A DNA stretch of 64,000 nucleotides from assembly GCA_035249305.1 (NCBI GenBank), contig DATFGQ010000065.1, positions 1-64,000 of the forward strand, in the 5' to 3' direction. The notes beneath the pieces were generated by a model, which saw nothing but the letters and a program-made list of their open reading frames with translations, searched no databases and was not told the DNA's origin. The position numbers were made by a program, and so were the translations under genes. How positions within the stretch are numbered: the stretch's first letter is position 1; each line of letters opens with the position of its first letter. Shown one piece after another: positions 8,262 to 16,052 of this stretch. The DNA comes from DASUNP01 sp035249305. GTDB taxonomy: Bacteria > Acidobacteriota > Blastocatellia > UBA7656.

Positions 8262-8849
8262 ATGCAGAGACGTTTTATTTACACTCTAGCAATCGGGCTC
8301 ATCTTATCACTCGTGTCGGCGGACGCGCTGGCGGGGAAGAAGTCTCGGACGGGCCGCAAGCAATCGCGCGCGGCATCAAGCAAGGACAAGCGGACGAAGT
8401 CATCTCGCAGCCGTGTCGCAAAACGCGGCAAGGGCAGCCGAGAGGTTGCGCGCAGGGGCAGGCGCGGCCGTGGCCGCGACCGTATCGCAAGCCGCAGCCG
8501 TCCGCGTCGCCACGAAGCCCGGTCGCAGCCCGTCATTTCACAGGACGAATCGCAAGTCACGGACGCGCCCCCGGCCCCGCGCTCTATGGCTTCGGGGATT
8601 CCGACCGAACGGGTGGCGGAGATACAGCAAGCTCTCATCAAGCACGGGTATCTCCAGGCGCCGGCCTCGGGGGTCTATGATGAAAACACCTCGCAGGCGA
8701 TGAGGCAGTTCCAGGCGGCTAGCCGCCTGCCGACCACGGGTCTGCCTTCGGCCCACACGCTCAAGCGGCTAGGCGTCGCAAAGCGGAGTAATGATGGCTA
8801 CGCGGTCCCCGTCAAGAGCGTGAGCGAGGGAGAGAAGAAACCGCAGTAG
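8262..8849 (+). CDS. Secreted peptidoglycan-binding domain protein
   Basis: 195 residues. Residues 1-25 form a signal peptide (RRFIYTLAIGLILSLVSADALA). Residues 26-85 are an extremely basic Arg/Lys/Ser linker. Residues about 113-170 form a PG_binding_1 helical domain with the typical VAEIQQALIKHGYL and YDENTSQAMRQFQ segments. The basic linker could bind anionic polymers, but that is inference. It has its own promoter; no other enzymatic domain is present. Confidence 0.85.
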   Translation: MQRRFIYTLAIGLILSLVSADALAGKKSRTGRKQSRAASSKDKRTKSSRSRVAKRGKGSREVARRGRRGRGRDRIASRSRPRRHEARSQPVISQDESQVTDAPPAPRSMASGIPTERVAEIQQALIKHGYLQAPASGVYDENTSQAMRQFQAASRLPTTGLPSAHTLKRLGVAKRSNDGYAVPVKSVSEGEKKPQ

Positions 8850-8863
8850 CGCGATTAGGACAA

Positions 8864-8892
8864 TTGACATGCGTTGAGATTTATTCTAGTCT
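8864..8892 (+). promoter_or_regulatory. Promoter candidate for the small gene at 9012
   Basis: A perfect TTGACA followed after 17 nt by TAGTCT; predicted start near 8899, leader about 110 nt. Confidence 0.4.
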
Positions 8893-9011
8893 CACGCTTA
8901 TGAGCGGTCTGGGTATTTAATGACAACGGCGCTGCCGGCGTAGCGGCGCAGGGCAGGGATGGATGGCCCCCCTCATGTCCATAAACCCTCGAAAGCAAGG
9001 TTGTATCAAAA

Positions 9012-9209
9012 ATGCCGGAAGAATATTTTTTAGAGCGGCTGCGCGCTCAGGATGAAGAGATCCAATCGCTACGAGAAATCTTCGAGACGGCGCGACAGCG
9101 AGGAAACAAAAAATTGATGGGGCTTTCGCGTAAGCGGCTTGAGACGGCGCTCCGGATGCGCGAAATGTACGTCCGCATGCTCGTCCGCGAAGGGGTATAT
9201 CAGTCCTGA
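9012..9209 (+). CDS. Small coiled-coil hypothetical protein
   Basis: 65 residues (MPEEYFLERLRAQDEEIQ...), highly charged and predicted almost entirely helical, with heptad-like leucines. A TTGACA promoter lies upstream; the SD is weak. The last codon and stop (TCC TGA) are inside the adjacent heptamer repeat, so the protein ends in a repeat-derived Ser. No family recognised. Confidence 0.55.
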   Translation: MPEEYFLERLRAQDEEIQSLREIFETARQRGNKKLMGLSRKRLETALRMREMYVRMLVREGVYQS

Positions 9210-9392
9210 GTGCTGAGTCCTGAGTGCTGAGTGATGGCAAGCTGCTCGGCTCCGTAGGAGCCGGATGTTTGTAGAACAATAGTGTAAATGCGCCCCAACT
9301 CCGTAGGAGTTGAATAATGGTTATGCGATCCTTCTACAAACATCCGGCTCCTACGGAGCCTAATAGCTTGCTATTACTCAGCACTCAGAACT
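9202..9392. repeat. Heptamer arms flanking a nested palindromic repeat, copy B
   Basis: The left arm 9202-9232 (31 nt) and a shorter right arm 9376-9392 bracket a 143-nt insert. The insert has about 35-nt inverted ends with GGCTCCGTAGGAGCCGGATG at one side and its complement at the other, and CAACTCCGTAGGAGTTG in the middle. It occupies the gap between two convergent genes whose stops lie in or beside it. An open frame reads through it on the minus strand but looks like repeat translation. Confidence 0.8.
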
Positions 9393-9402
9393 AAAGAAGC
9401 GA

Positions 9403-11763
9403 TCAGGACTTTCCTATGCGGACGCGCAGGCCCGCCGTGAAATTCAACCGATAAGCCGGAAAGCCGAAAACCTCTTGATAATCCTGGTTCAAGAGGTTCT
9501 CTACGCGCGCAAATAGCGTCAGAGGGCTTTTCAAACGATAAGCTCCGCTCGCGTTGAGCTTAGAGTATCCGTCGTTGAATATTGCCCTGCCGGCCGCGTC
9601 GAACCGCGCGAACGTCACCGGGTCGAAATCGCGCCTTCGTCCGACCAGCGACCCGTCTACAGTGATGTCAAAACTCTCTTCTGTCCAAACCGCTTCGAAC
9701 GATCCCGAGTGGCGCGGCCTTCTGAGCAGGGGCAATCCGACTTCCATGTTCGACGCGCCTTCGGCCTGTTCGACCCGCGAGCGCAAGAACGTGTAGCTGG
9801 CCATCACTCGAATCTGCCGGAGCGGCCGCGCGGCCGTTATTAACTCCACGCCCCGCGCCGATGCCCGATCTAGGTTTATGAAGTTCGTCAGCCGCCCGTC
9901 GGCGAGCCTTACGGGGCCGAACGTCACAGGGTCGGACGTGAAGACGATCAAGTCGCGGAAACGGTTGTCGAAGTATGTCACCTCGACGCTCCCTTTGCGG
10001 TTAAAGAACTCCTGAACAACTCCTACGTCAAAACTCTTCGCGCGCTCGGGGTCGAGGCTCGGGTTCCCTAGAAAGAAAGTGCTCGGGCTGAACGCCTCTA
10101 AGAGCGAAGGCTCCTTGATGCCGGTGCCGAACCCCGCTTTCAGCCGCGTAGCGCCGAGCGCAACATCATCACTATGAGGTCGCACGATGACCGTGACGGC
10201 GACCTTCGGATTCGCTTCGACTCCGAACCCGACGTCGCCGATGGGCGCTGTCGAGCCGAGGGACGCGAGCGCCGCGCGCAGATCGTCCGGCACGCTCCCG
10301 GTGTTCCTCTCTATGCGAACGCCGGCCGTCAGAAAGAGTCGCTCCCGCCACGAAAGCTGGTCCTGAACGTAGAAGCCCAGGTTGTTGCGGTCGGGGGAGA
10401 CGCGGCTGAAGTCGTCCGTGAATACTCCCGACTCTCGCTCGAAGTCCAGCCCCGCCGTCAGGACGTTCGAAGCCGTCAACGCCGCGATCGACTGGTAGTG
10501 TATGCCTTGTCGCCTCTGGTGCTCTATGAACTTGAACGCGGAATCGGGGAAGAAAGCGAAGGGCGGGAGCGGCGGTCGGTCGGGCCGCGTCAAATCCTGG
10601 CCGGCCGGATCGAAGCTGTTCGTGTCGAACTCCGAATAGACTAAGCGCGCCGTCTGGCTCCACCGCGAAGTAGTCCTGTGATCGAAGGCGGCCGCGACGG
10701 ACAGGTCGCGGTGCTTTTGTCTCTGGTCCGGGTCGACAAACAGGAACGCCGCCGGCCCCGGCACGCCGAGCGTGTTGTTGTTCCATCGCGATGTGAGACG
10801 CAGGTCCGCCGTGGGGGCGAGACGAAAGCCGAGGTTCGCGGAGGCCGAACGGTTGATGTAATCGCTGTTCTCGAAACGGCTGTCGGTGCTCAAAAACCCG
10901 AAGCTCCCAGAGTAATCGAACCAGTCGCGGAGCCCTGAAAGCCTTGCCGTCTCTCGGTGAAAATCGAAGCTCCCGCCTTCGCCCGAAAGCTCAAGCTCTG
11001 GCGTAGGAGTTGACCCGCGCCGCGTGACTAATTGCACGACACTCGTCATCGCGTCCGACCCGAACAGCGCGCTTCGAGGCCCGCGCACCGCCTCGACGCG
11101 CTCGAAGTTCTCGGGCGTGAGCGTGGCGAAATCGAAGGCCCCGCCCGCCGCGTTGACCGGCACCCCGTCGATCAGGACTTTGTTGTAATCCGACTCGCCG
11201 CCGCGAACGAAGACGGATGTCAACCCGCCTCTGCCGCCCGTTTGAGCGACGGCAAAGCCGGGTATCAACCGCAGCGGCTCGGAGATCGATGACAGCCCTC
11301 GGCGATCAATCTCTTCGCTCGCGAAGACTGAAACCGAGCCCGCGAGAATGCTCGACTGTGTCTCTGTCCTCGTCGCGGTGACTATGACGTGGTCAGTTAT
11401 CGCGGCAACCGTCAGCTCGACCGTTAAGGTCTCGACCTCGGCTTCGCGCACGTCGATGTCGATCTTCTTCTCTTGCGAAAAGCCGTCGGCTTCGGCCGTG
11501 ACCGCGTAGCGCCCTGCGGTGATGTTTGATACAGAGAACTTGCCTTCGCCGTCAGTCCTCGCCTCATAGACTTTTTTCCCGGTCCGGTCGCGGAGCGCGA
11601 CTAGCGCCCCCACGATCTTTGCGCCCGAAGGGTCGGTCACGCTGCCTTCGAGACGGCCGCCGCCGGCCGTGGCCGCTAATGCGAAGAGGGGGCTGGTTGT
11701 TAATATTAGCGCGAGGCCCGCGAGCAGCCGTGTGAGCCTCCGATTGAAAAACAGGTTCGACAT
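9403..11763 (-). CDS. btuB: TonB-dependent cobalamin receptor (BtuB-like)
   Basis: 786-residue outer-membrane receptor. Signal peptide about 1-30; carboxypeptidase-regulatory-like domain about 35-105 (GSVTDPSGAKIVGALV); TonB-box-like DHVIVTATRTET; plug with RLIPGF, FVRGGESDYNKVLIDGVPVN and VEAVRGPRSALFGSDA; then a beta-barrel ending in aromatic/basic strands. The B12 assignment rests on the cobalamin riboswitch immediately upstream and the adjacent btuFCD genes. The fused N-terminal domain is not in Escherichia coli BtuB but is common in Bacteroidetes/Acidobacteria receptors. AAGGAG precedes the ATG. It ends with Lys-Ser and TGA in a heptamer-like AAGTCCTGA. Confidence 0.9.
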   Translation of the reverse strand: MSNLFFNRRLTRLLAGLALILTTSPLFALAATAGGGRLEGSVTDPSGAKIVGALVALRDRTGKKVYEARTDGEGKFSVSNITAGRYAVTAEADGFSQEKKIDIDVREAEVETLTVELTVAAITDHVIVTATRTETQSSILAGSVSVFASEEIDRRGLSSISEPLRLIPGFAVAQTGGRGGLTSVFVRGGESDYNKVLIDGVPVNAAGGAFDFATLTPENFERVEAVRGPRSALFGSDAMTSVVQLVTRRGSTPTPELELSGEGGSFDFHRETARLSGLRDWFDYSGSFGFLSTDSRFENSDYINRSASANLGFRLAPTADLRLTSRWNNNTLGVPGPAAFLFVDPDQRQKHRDLSVAAAFDHRTTSRWSQTARLVYSEFDTNSFDPAGQDLTRPDRPPLPPFAFFPDSAFKFIEHQRRQGIHYQSIAALTASNVLTAGLDFERESGVFTDDFSRVSPDRNNLGFYVQDQLSWRERLFLTAGVRIERNTGSVPDDLRAALASLGSTAPIGDVGFGVEANPKVAVTVIVRPHSDDVALGATRLKAGFGTGIKEPSLLEAFSPSTFFLGNPSLDPERAKSFDVGVVQEFFNRKGSVEVTYFDNRFRDLIVFTSDPVTFGPVRLADGRLTNFINLDRASARGVELITAARPLRQIRVMASYTFLRSRVEQAEGASNMEVGLPLLRRPRHSGSFEAVWTEESFDITVDGSLVGRRRDFDPVTFARFDAAGRAIFNDGYSKLNASGAYRLKSPLTLFARVENLLNQDYQEVFGFPAYRLNFTAGLRVRIGKS

Positions 11764-11770
11764 TGGAATT

Positions 11771-11788
11771 CTCCTTTCCGCGAAAGAG
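11771..11788 (-). promoter_or_regulatory. Hairpin occluding the btuB ribosome binding site
   Basis: On the minus strand CTCTTTC (11788-11782) can pair with GAAAGGAG (11778-11771), with one bulge and a 3-nt loop. This buries the AAGGAG SD of btuB. It lies 20 nt downstream of the cobalamin riboswitch and is a plausible translational expression platform. Confidence 0.5.
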
Positions 11789-11807
11789 TCTCTTCCACGG
11801 ATCGCGT

Positions 11808-11990
11808 TGCAGGTCTCCTGACTTAGCGCCTCTTATCAAATCTCGCTACGAAGATTTGATCGACCTACGCCGACGCCTTCCCACCATTGAGGCAGTGGCC
11901 GATGTCGGCTTCGTTGCGCATCACAGTTGCGGGACAGTGGCGGCATCTCACCGCCTTCCCTCCAACGGCGACCCAGATTCAGGGGTTACC
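11808..11990 (-). promoter_or_regulatory. Cobalamin riboswitch upstream of btuB
   Basis: Minus strand contains the conserved elements in order: GGGAAGGCGGTGAGA, CCGCCACTGTCCCGC, AACTGTGA, GCCACTG, GGGAAGGC, and AAGTCAGGAGACCTGC. Binding of adenosylcobalamin-type ligand is expected to repress btuB. Its 5' part overlaps the last about 43 nt of btuD, including the btuD stop codon. Confidence 0.93.
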
Positions 11991-12760
11991 CCCGTTTTGC
12001 AAATCGTAATTCGCGGCGCGCCGCTCACGGGGTTTTGATCGACCAGCAGGTCGGTGCCGTAAAGCGCGCGCAGGCGCTGTTCGGTTAACACTTCGCGCGG
12101 CTCGCCGATGGCGAAGACCTCGCCCGATTTCATGAGCATGGTTCGAGTCGCGAACTCCGCCGCGAGGTTCAACTCGTGTGTCACTACGATGGCCGAGATG
12201 CCTGCCGCGCTAGTCAATTCTCTTACCAGGTCGAGCATCTTCACCTGATGAGAGATGTCCAGGTTAGCGACAGGCTCGTCCAGTACAAGCAGCCGCGGAC
12301 GCGAGGCGAGCGCCCGCGCCAGCATCACGCGCTGGCGCTCGCCGCCGGAAAGCTCGTCCACGTATCGCGCGGCGAACTCCGTCGTTTCGGTCATCTCCAT
12401 GGCTCGCGCCGCTTCGCGCACGTCTTCATCGCTCTCAAACCCTAAGAGCCGCCCTTGAGCGAAGCGCCCCTGTAAGACATACTCCATAGCAGTCAGCGGA
12501 AACCGCTGGGTCGATTCTTGCGCGACGTAGCCTATGAGCCGGGCCGTCTGTCGTCGCGGCATCGTCGTTATATCCCGGCCATCGAGCAGAACCCTTCCGC
12601 TTTCGGGCTCTAGGACGCGCACTATTATCTTCAGCAGAGTGCTCTTCCCCGACCCATTCGGCCCGAGCACGACGAGCAATTCTTTGTCGCCCGCGTCGAA
12701 AGAGACGCCCTTCAGCACGGGCGCGGCGTAACCGAATCTTATCTCTCTCACTTCAAGCAT
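11948..12760 (-). CDS. btuD: Cobalamin ABC transporter ATP-binding protein
   Basis: 270 residues. Walker A GPNGSGKST at 33-41, signature LSGGERQR, Walker B LLVLDEPVAN and H-loop VVTHELN define an FecE/BtuD-type ATPase that powers inner-membrane B12 or metal-chelate import. Its start is 11 nt after btuC with a GAGG SD. The final residues GRR and the TGA are encoded by the conserved GGGAAGGCGGTGA core of the downstream btuB riboswitch, so coding and regulatory RNA overlap. The tail after DLLVDQNP is probably not structured. Confidence 0.92.
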   Translation of the reverse strand: MLEVREIRFGYAAPVLKGVSFDAGDKELLVVLGPNGSGKSTLLKIIVRVLEPESGRVLLDGRDITTMPRRQTARLIGYVAQESTQRFPLTAMEYVLQGRFAQGRLLGFESDEDVREAARAMEMTETTEFAARYVDELSGGERQRVMLARALASRPRLLVLDEPVANLDISHQVKMLDLVRELTSAAGISAIVVTHELNLAAEFATRTMLMKSGEVFAIGEPREVLTEQRLRALYGTDLLVDQNPVSGAPRITICKTGVTPESGSPLEGRR

Positions 12761-12771
12761 GCTCTCGCGCC

Positions 12772-13824
12772 TCAGCTCGTGCGTCGCAACAGGTAGACGA
12801 AAACGGGCGCACCGACCAGCGCCGTGATAACTCCGATGTGAAGCTCGCGCGGCGCAATCACGGTGCGTGCCAGCGTGTCCGCGAAAAGCAGGAACGCCGC
12901 CCCTCCGAGGGCCGAGCCGGGTATTACCAGGCGGTTATCGCTCCCGCCCGCCAGCCGCACCGCATGAGGAATTATCAAGCCGACAAACCCTATTGCGCCG
13001 CCCACCGCGACGGCCGCGCCCGTGACGAGCGACGCGGCGACGTAGACCGCTATCTGAACGCGCTTCACCTCTACGCCCAATGCGAGCGCCTCTTCTTCGC
13101 CGGTCATCAGCAGGTTAAGGCTCCGCGAGTTGATAAAGATGATCAGAACTCCGATTGCGATCAGGACCGCGACGAAGGGCAGCAGCCCCGGCTCGCCGCC
13201 GAGGTCGCCCATCAGCCAGGAGAAGACGCTCCGCTGGCGCGTGCCGGAGACGGCCACCAGATAGATCGCCAGCGATGAGAGAAAAGCATTTACGATAATG
13301 CCGGCGAGTATTAAACGATCGGTCGAAGTCCCCCGCTGCCCCTGCCCTATGGCGTAAACGATCCCCATCGTGATCACCGCGCTGATGAAACCGGCTATCG
13401 GCCGGCTGACGGGTATCGACTCAGTGAAGATCGTCGCCGCGATCGCGCCTAGCGCCGAGCCCGCGGAGATGCCGAGTATGCCCGGATCGGCGAGCGGGTT
13501 GCGAAGCAGCGCCTGGAACGCCGCGCCCGCGACCGACAACGCCGCGCCTACGACTACGGCCGCAAAGACGCGCGGCAACCGTATGCTCGTAATGATCGAT
13601 ACATGCTCGGCGGGCAAATCCGCCTCTCCGCCCGTGAATGCCGATGCAATGATCTTTAAGATCGCATCCAGCGCGATCTTCTCGCTGCCGACCGCGAGCG
13701 CGACTGCGGCGAAGACGAGCAGGATCACGACCAGCGCGACGAGCGTCACCGACAGACGGCGCAGCGTGAGCCGCTCGCGCACGAGCAGTCGCTTCTGTAT
13801 TCGGTTGGTCGCCGTCGCGCTCAT
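12772..13824 (-). CDS. btuC: Cobalamin ABC transporter permease (FecCD family)
   Basis: 350 residues with about ten membrane helices of the FecCD/BtuC family, including the conserved segments RLPRVFAAVVVGAALSVAG, GALLRNPLADPGILG-like QALLRNPLADPGILG, and GFVGLIIPHAVRL. ATG at 13824 overlaps the btuF stop by one base (TGATG), favouring it over the TTG one codon upstream. It forms the inner-membrane channel for btuF-delivered B12, energised by btuD. Confidence 0.92.
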   Translation of the reverse strand: MSATATNRIQKRLLVRERLTLRRLSVTLVALVVILLVFAAVALAVGSEKIALDAILKIIASAFTGGEADLPAEHVSIITSIRLPRVFAAVVVGAALSVAGAAFQALLRNPLADPGILGISAGSALGAIAATIFTESIPVSRPIAGFISAVITMGIVYAIGQGQRGTSTDRLILAGIIVNAFLSSLAIYLVAVSGTRQRSVFSWLMGDLGGEPGLLPFVAVLIAIGVLIIFINSRSLNLLMTGEEEALALGVEVKRVQIAVYVAASLVTGAAVAVGGAIGFVGLIIPHAVRLAGGSDNRLVIPGSALGGAAFLLFADTLARTVIAPRELHIGVITALVGAPVFVYLLRRTS

Positions 13825-14711
13825 CAATCGATCTTTGGGTGAATCCTTTCCGCCATCTGCTCAAACCCGTCTACTATGCGCGGGCCGGGCCGCAACAACA
13901 GGTCGTCATCCAGGCGGTAGACTCTGCCGGCACGCGCCGCGGGAGTCTGTTTCAACCTGGACGGCATGTCCGATTCGCCCGCCTGTAAGAAGATCACTTC
14001 GGGCTGTTTTGCGACCGCCGTCTCAAGGCTGTACTGCGGATAATCTTCATTCACGTCGGCGGCGATAGACGCGCCGCCCGCTCGGCTGATCATGTCGGTT
14101 ACGAAGCTGGTCTTACCGACGGTGATGAGCGGCTCTGTGCCGAGGATGAAGAGCACCTTCGGCTTTTCAAGCGCGGCTACCCTCCGCTGGATCGCTTCGA
14201 TGCGGTCGCGCAGCGCGCGGGATAATTCGAGCGAGCGCTGTTTGACTCCGGTTATCTCTCCGATTCTCTCGGTTGACGAAAGCACGTCGTCGAGGAGGCG
14301 AGGGTTGCTTACATAGATCGGGACGCCGAGATCGTCAAGGCGCTGGACGAACTGCTCAAGCTGGCTCGCGGTCGAAGCGATGACCAGGTCGGGCTTGAGC
14401 GCGATGATCTTCTCCAGGCTCGGCCGCATCGTGTCGCCCACGCGCTCTTTGCTGGCGGCCTCCGGGGGATAATCGCAGTAGCTTGTAACACCGACTACGC
14501 GGTCGGCGAGCCCGAGGGCGAATAACGTCTCGGTCACCGATGGCGCGAGCGAGATTATACGCTGTGGGTCAGAATTGATTCGTACCGTGCGCCCTTGCTC
14601 GTCTATAAAATCCTGCCCGGAGGCCGCGGGTTGACGCTTCTGAGTGCAGGCAGACGGCGCAAAGAGGACCGCCGCGAGCAAGATTAATGTGAAGAGAGGT
14701 TTTCGGTTCAA
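13824..14711 (-). CDS. btuF: Cobalamin-binding periplasmic protein (class III SBP, probable lipoprotein)
   Basis: 295 residues of the helical-backbone substrate-binding family (BtuF/FepB), with RIISLAPSVTETLFALG, VGVTSYCDYPPEA and KPDLVIAS typical of B12 binders. The N-terminus has a hydrophobic stretch ending FAPSAC, a probable lipobox with Cys22. The start codon is TTG at 14711; its SD AGGAG lies in the 3' arm of a hairpin downstream of a cobalamin riboswitch. First gene of the btuFCD operon. Confidence 0.92.
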   Translation of the reverse strand: MNRKPLFTLILLAAVLFAPSACTQKRQPAASGQDFIDEQGRTVRINSDPQRIISLAPSVTETLFALGLADRVVGVTSYCDYPPEAASKERVGDTMRPSLEKIIALKPDLVIASTASQLEQFVQRLDDLGVPIYVSNPRLLDDVLSSTERIGEITGVKQRSLELSRALRDRIEAIQRRVAALEKPKVLFILGTEPLITVGKTSFVTDMISRAGGASIAADVNEDYPQYSLETAVAKQPEVIFLQAGESDMPSRLKQTPAARAGRVYRLDDDLLLRPGPRIVDGFEQMAERIHPKID

Positions 14712-14717
14712 GAGAAA

Positions 14718-14760
14718 AGCTCCTGCCGACCCCGAAAGCGCGGTGAGTCGAGCAGGAGCT
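14718..14760 (-). promoter_or_regulatory. SD-sequestering hairpin / expression platform of btuF
   Basis: Perfect 9-bp inverted repeat AGCTCCTGC / GCAGGAGCT, extended by CGAC/GTCG after a one-base bulge. The 3' arm holds AGGAG 8 nt before the TTG start. The 5' arm (CTCCTG) could alternatively pair with the conserved CAGGAG at the 3' end of the riboswitch. The following TTTTCTC is too weak to call a clear intrinsic terminator. Confidence 0.65.
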
Positions 14761-14827
14761 AATTCGAGATTGCCCCGGTGCGCCCGGCCCCTTCGCTCGA
14801 AGGGCTAACGGCTCGCCGACAGGCTTG

Positions 14828-15016
14828 CGGGCAGGTCTCCTGACTTAGTCTCGAGGGCGGGCGTCTTCAAACGCGCGCCCTCGCCGCCGACGGCCTTCCC
14901 GAATTTCAGATCAGTGGCGCTCGCGGTCGGCGGCTTCGAGGACATCACAGTGGCGGGACCGTGCGGGAATCTCACCCGCTTCCCTATTCTCCCCGACCCA
15001 GGGCCGGGGCACCCGA
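14828..15016 (-). promoter_or_regulatory. Cobalamin riboswitch upstream of btuFCD
   Basis: Minus strand shows the B12 consensus in order: GGTGCCCC near the 5' end, AGGGAAGCGGGTGAGA, TCCCGCCACTGTGA, GCCACTGATC, GGGAAGGCC, and AAGTCAGGAGACCTGCC. A further strong hairpin, CCCTTCG-AG-CGAAGGG, follows at 14784-14806 before the SD hairpin. Confidence 0.95.
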
Positions 15017-15050
15017 AGCCACAAAATAGTAAAGAGCAGATCGAAGCTCG

Positions 15051-15080
15051 AACCTAGCACGCGCCCGGCAGCCTAGTCAA
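15051..15080 (-). promoter_or_regulatory. Promoter candidate for riboswitch-btuFCD
   Basis: Minus-strand TTGACT and TAGGTT separated by 18 nt, predicted start near 15044, about 28 nt before the riboswitch. Confidence 0.4.
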
Positions 15081-15154
15081 ATCAAAACACCAATCGGTTG
15101 TAGTCCACCGCGGTTGCAATCAATATAGATGGTATGTAGAATCCCTGCTCCAGA

Positions 15155-15184
15155 TTGACAACAGGCGTTAGCGGGCGATATTCT
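15155..15184 (+). promoter_or_regulatory. Promoter for the gamma-glutamyl hydrolase/NamZ operon
   Basis: Consensus TTGACA and TATTCT with an 18-nt spacer; the start near 15191 gives a leader of about 70 nt. It is divergent from the btuFCD promoter; nothing else is seen between the two. Confidence 0.55.
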
Positions 15185-15263
15185 AGATTAGTAGACCAAG
15201 TCCAGGGAACGCCGCAGACCAACACTTCCAGATGCGGTAATCTTTCACGGCGAGGTGAGTTGA

Positions 15264-16022
15264 TTGAGTGCGAATCGAAGGCCCATCGTAGGCATTCCGT
15301 GTCGTTTCAATTGGGAGACCAATTATTATGAGTTGCGCGAAACCTACCCCGACGCTATCTACTCGTCGGGCGGCACACCTCTGCTCGTCCCCCTGATACC
15401 TCAGCCCGATTTCATAGACGCCGCGATCGAACACCTCGACGGCATCTGCCTGTCGGGCGCGGTCAACGACGTAGACCCGCTCAGGTACGGGCGCGAGCCG
15501 AAGCCCGGGCTCGGCCCCGTCGTGCCCCGCAGAGACGAGACAGACATGATGCTGCTGGCCGCGGCCGAGGCGAGGCACCTGCCCGTGCTCGCGATCTGCT
15601 ACGGCATCCAGTCGCTGAACGTATACCGGGGCGGGACGCTCGTGCAGGACATCCCGACCGAGGTGAAGGGCGCGCTCAAGCACATGCAGGGTGAAGTCTT
15701 CTGGCGGCGCTCGCACTCGATCAACATCACGGAAGATTCGCTGCTTGCAAAGATCGCCGGCGCGTCCACGATCACGGTAAACAGCCACCACCACCAGGCG
15801 ATAGACGTAGTCGGCCGCGACCTGGAGCCGATCGCGTGGGCTCCGGACGGCGTGATCGAATCGGTGATAAACACACGGCCCGACCAGTTCATCCTCGGCG
15901 TTCAGTGGCACCCTGAGGTCAGTTGGCAGACGGACGAGTTCTCTAAAGCGATCTTCAAGCACTTCATCGAGGTCGTGCGCGAGCAGGCCGAGTCGAGGGC
16001 GCGAGAAGCAGTGAAGAGTTAA
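15264..16022 (+). CDS. Class I glutamine amidotransferase-like gamma-glutamyl hydrolase (PuuD/C26 family)
   Basis: 252 residues. The catalytic triad is visible: nucleophile C112 in LAICYGIQSLN, H216 and E218 in GVQWHPE. The PuuD-type INITEDSLL and VNSHHHQAID segments are also present. The family hydrolyses gamma-glutamyl bonds (gamma-glutamyl-GABA and others); the nucleophile elbow has Tyr where GICRG is common. The start is TTG at 15264 with GAGGTG 6 nt upstream. It leads a five-gene operon that also contains a muramidase, so a gamma-D-glutamyl substrate from peptidoglycan is possible (inference). Confidence 0.85.
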   Translation: MSANRRPIVGIPCRFNWETNYYELRETYPDAIYSSGGTPLLVPLIPQPDFIDAAIEHLDGICLSGAVNDVDPLRYGREPKPGLGPVVPRRDETDMMLLAAAEARHLPVLAICYGIQSLNVYRGGTLVQDIPTEVKGALKHMQGEVFWRRSHSINITEDSLLAKIAGASTITVNSHHHQAIDVVGRDLEPIAWAPDGVIESVINTRPDQFILGVQWHPEVSWQTDEFSKAIFKHFIEVVREQAESRAREAVKS

Positions 16023-16052
16023 ACATCGCCCCGCAATCAAAACGTTCCTGCT

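Noticed and set aside
8917..9279. 120-residue minus-strand frame
   Set aside because: It reads through the heptamer repeat and antisense to the small gene at 9012.
14718..14760. Intrinsic terminator before btuF
   Set aside because: The T-run is interrupted (TTTTCTC) and the hairpin holds the SD, so translational control is the better reading; termination is not excluded.
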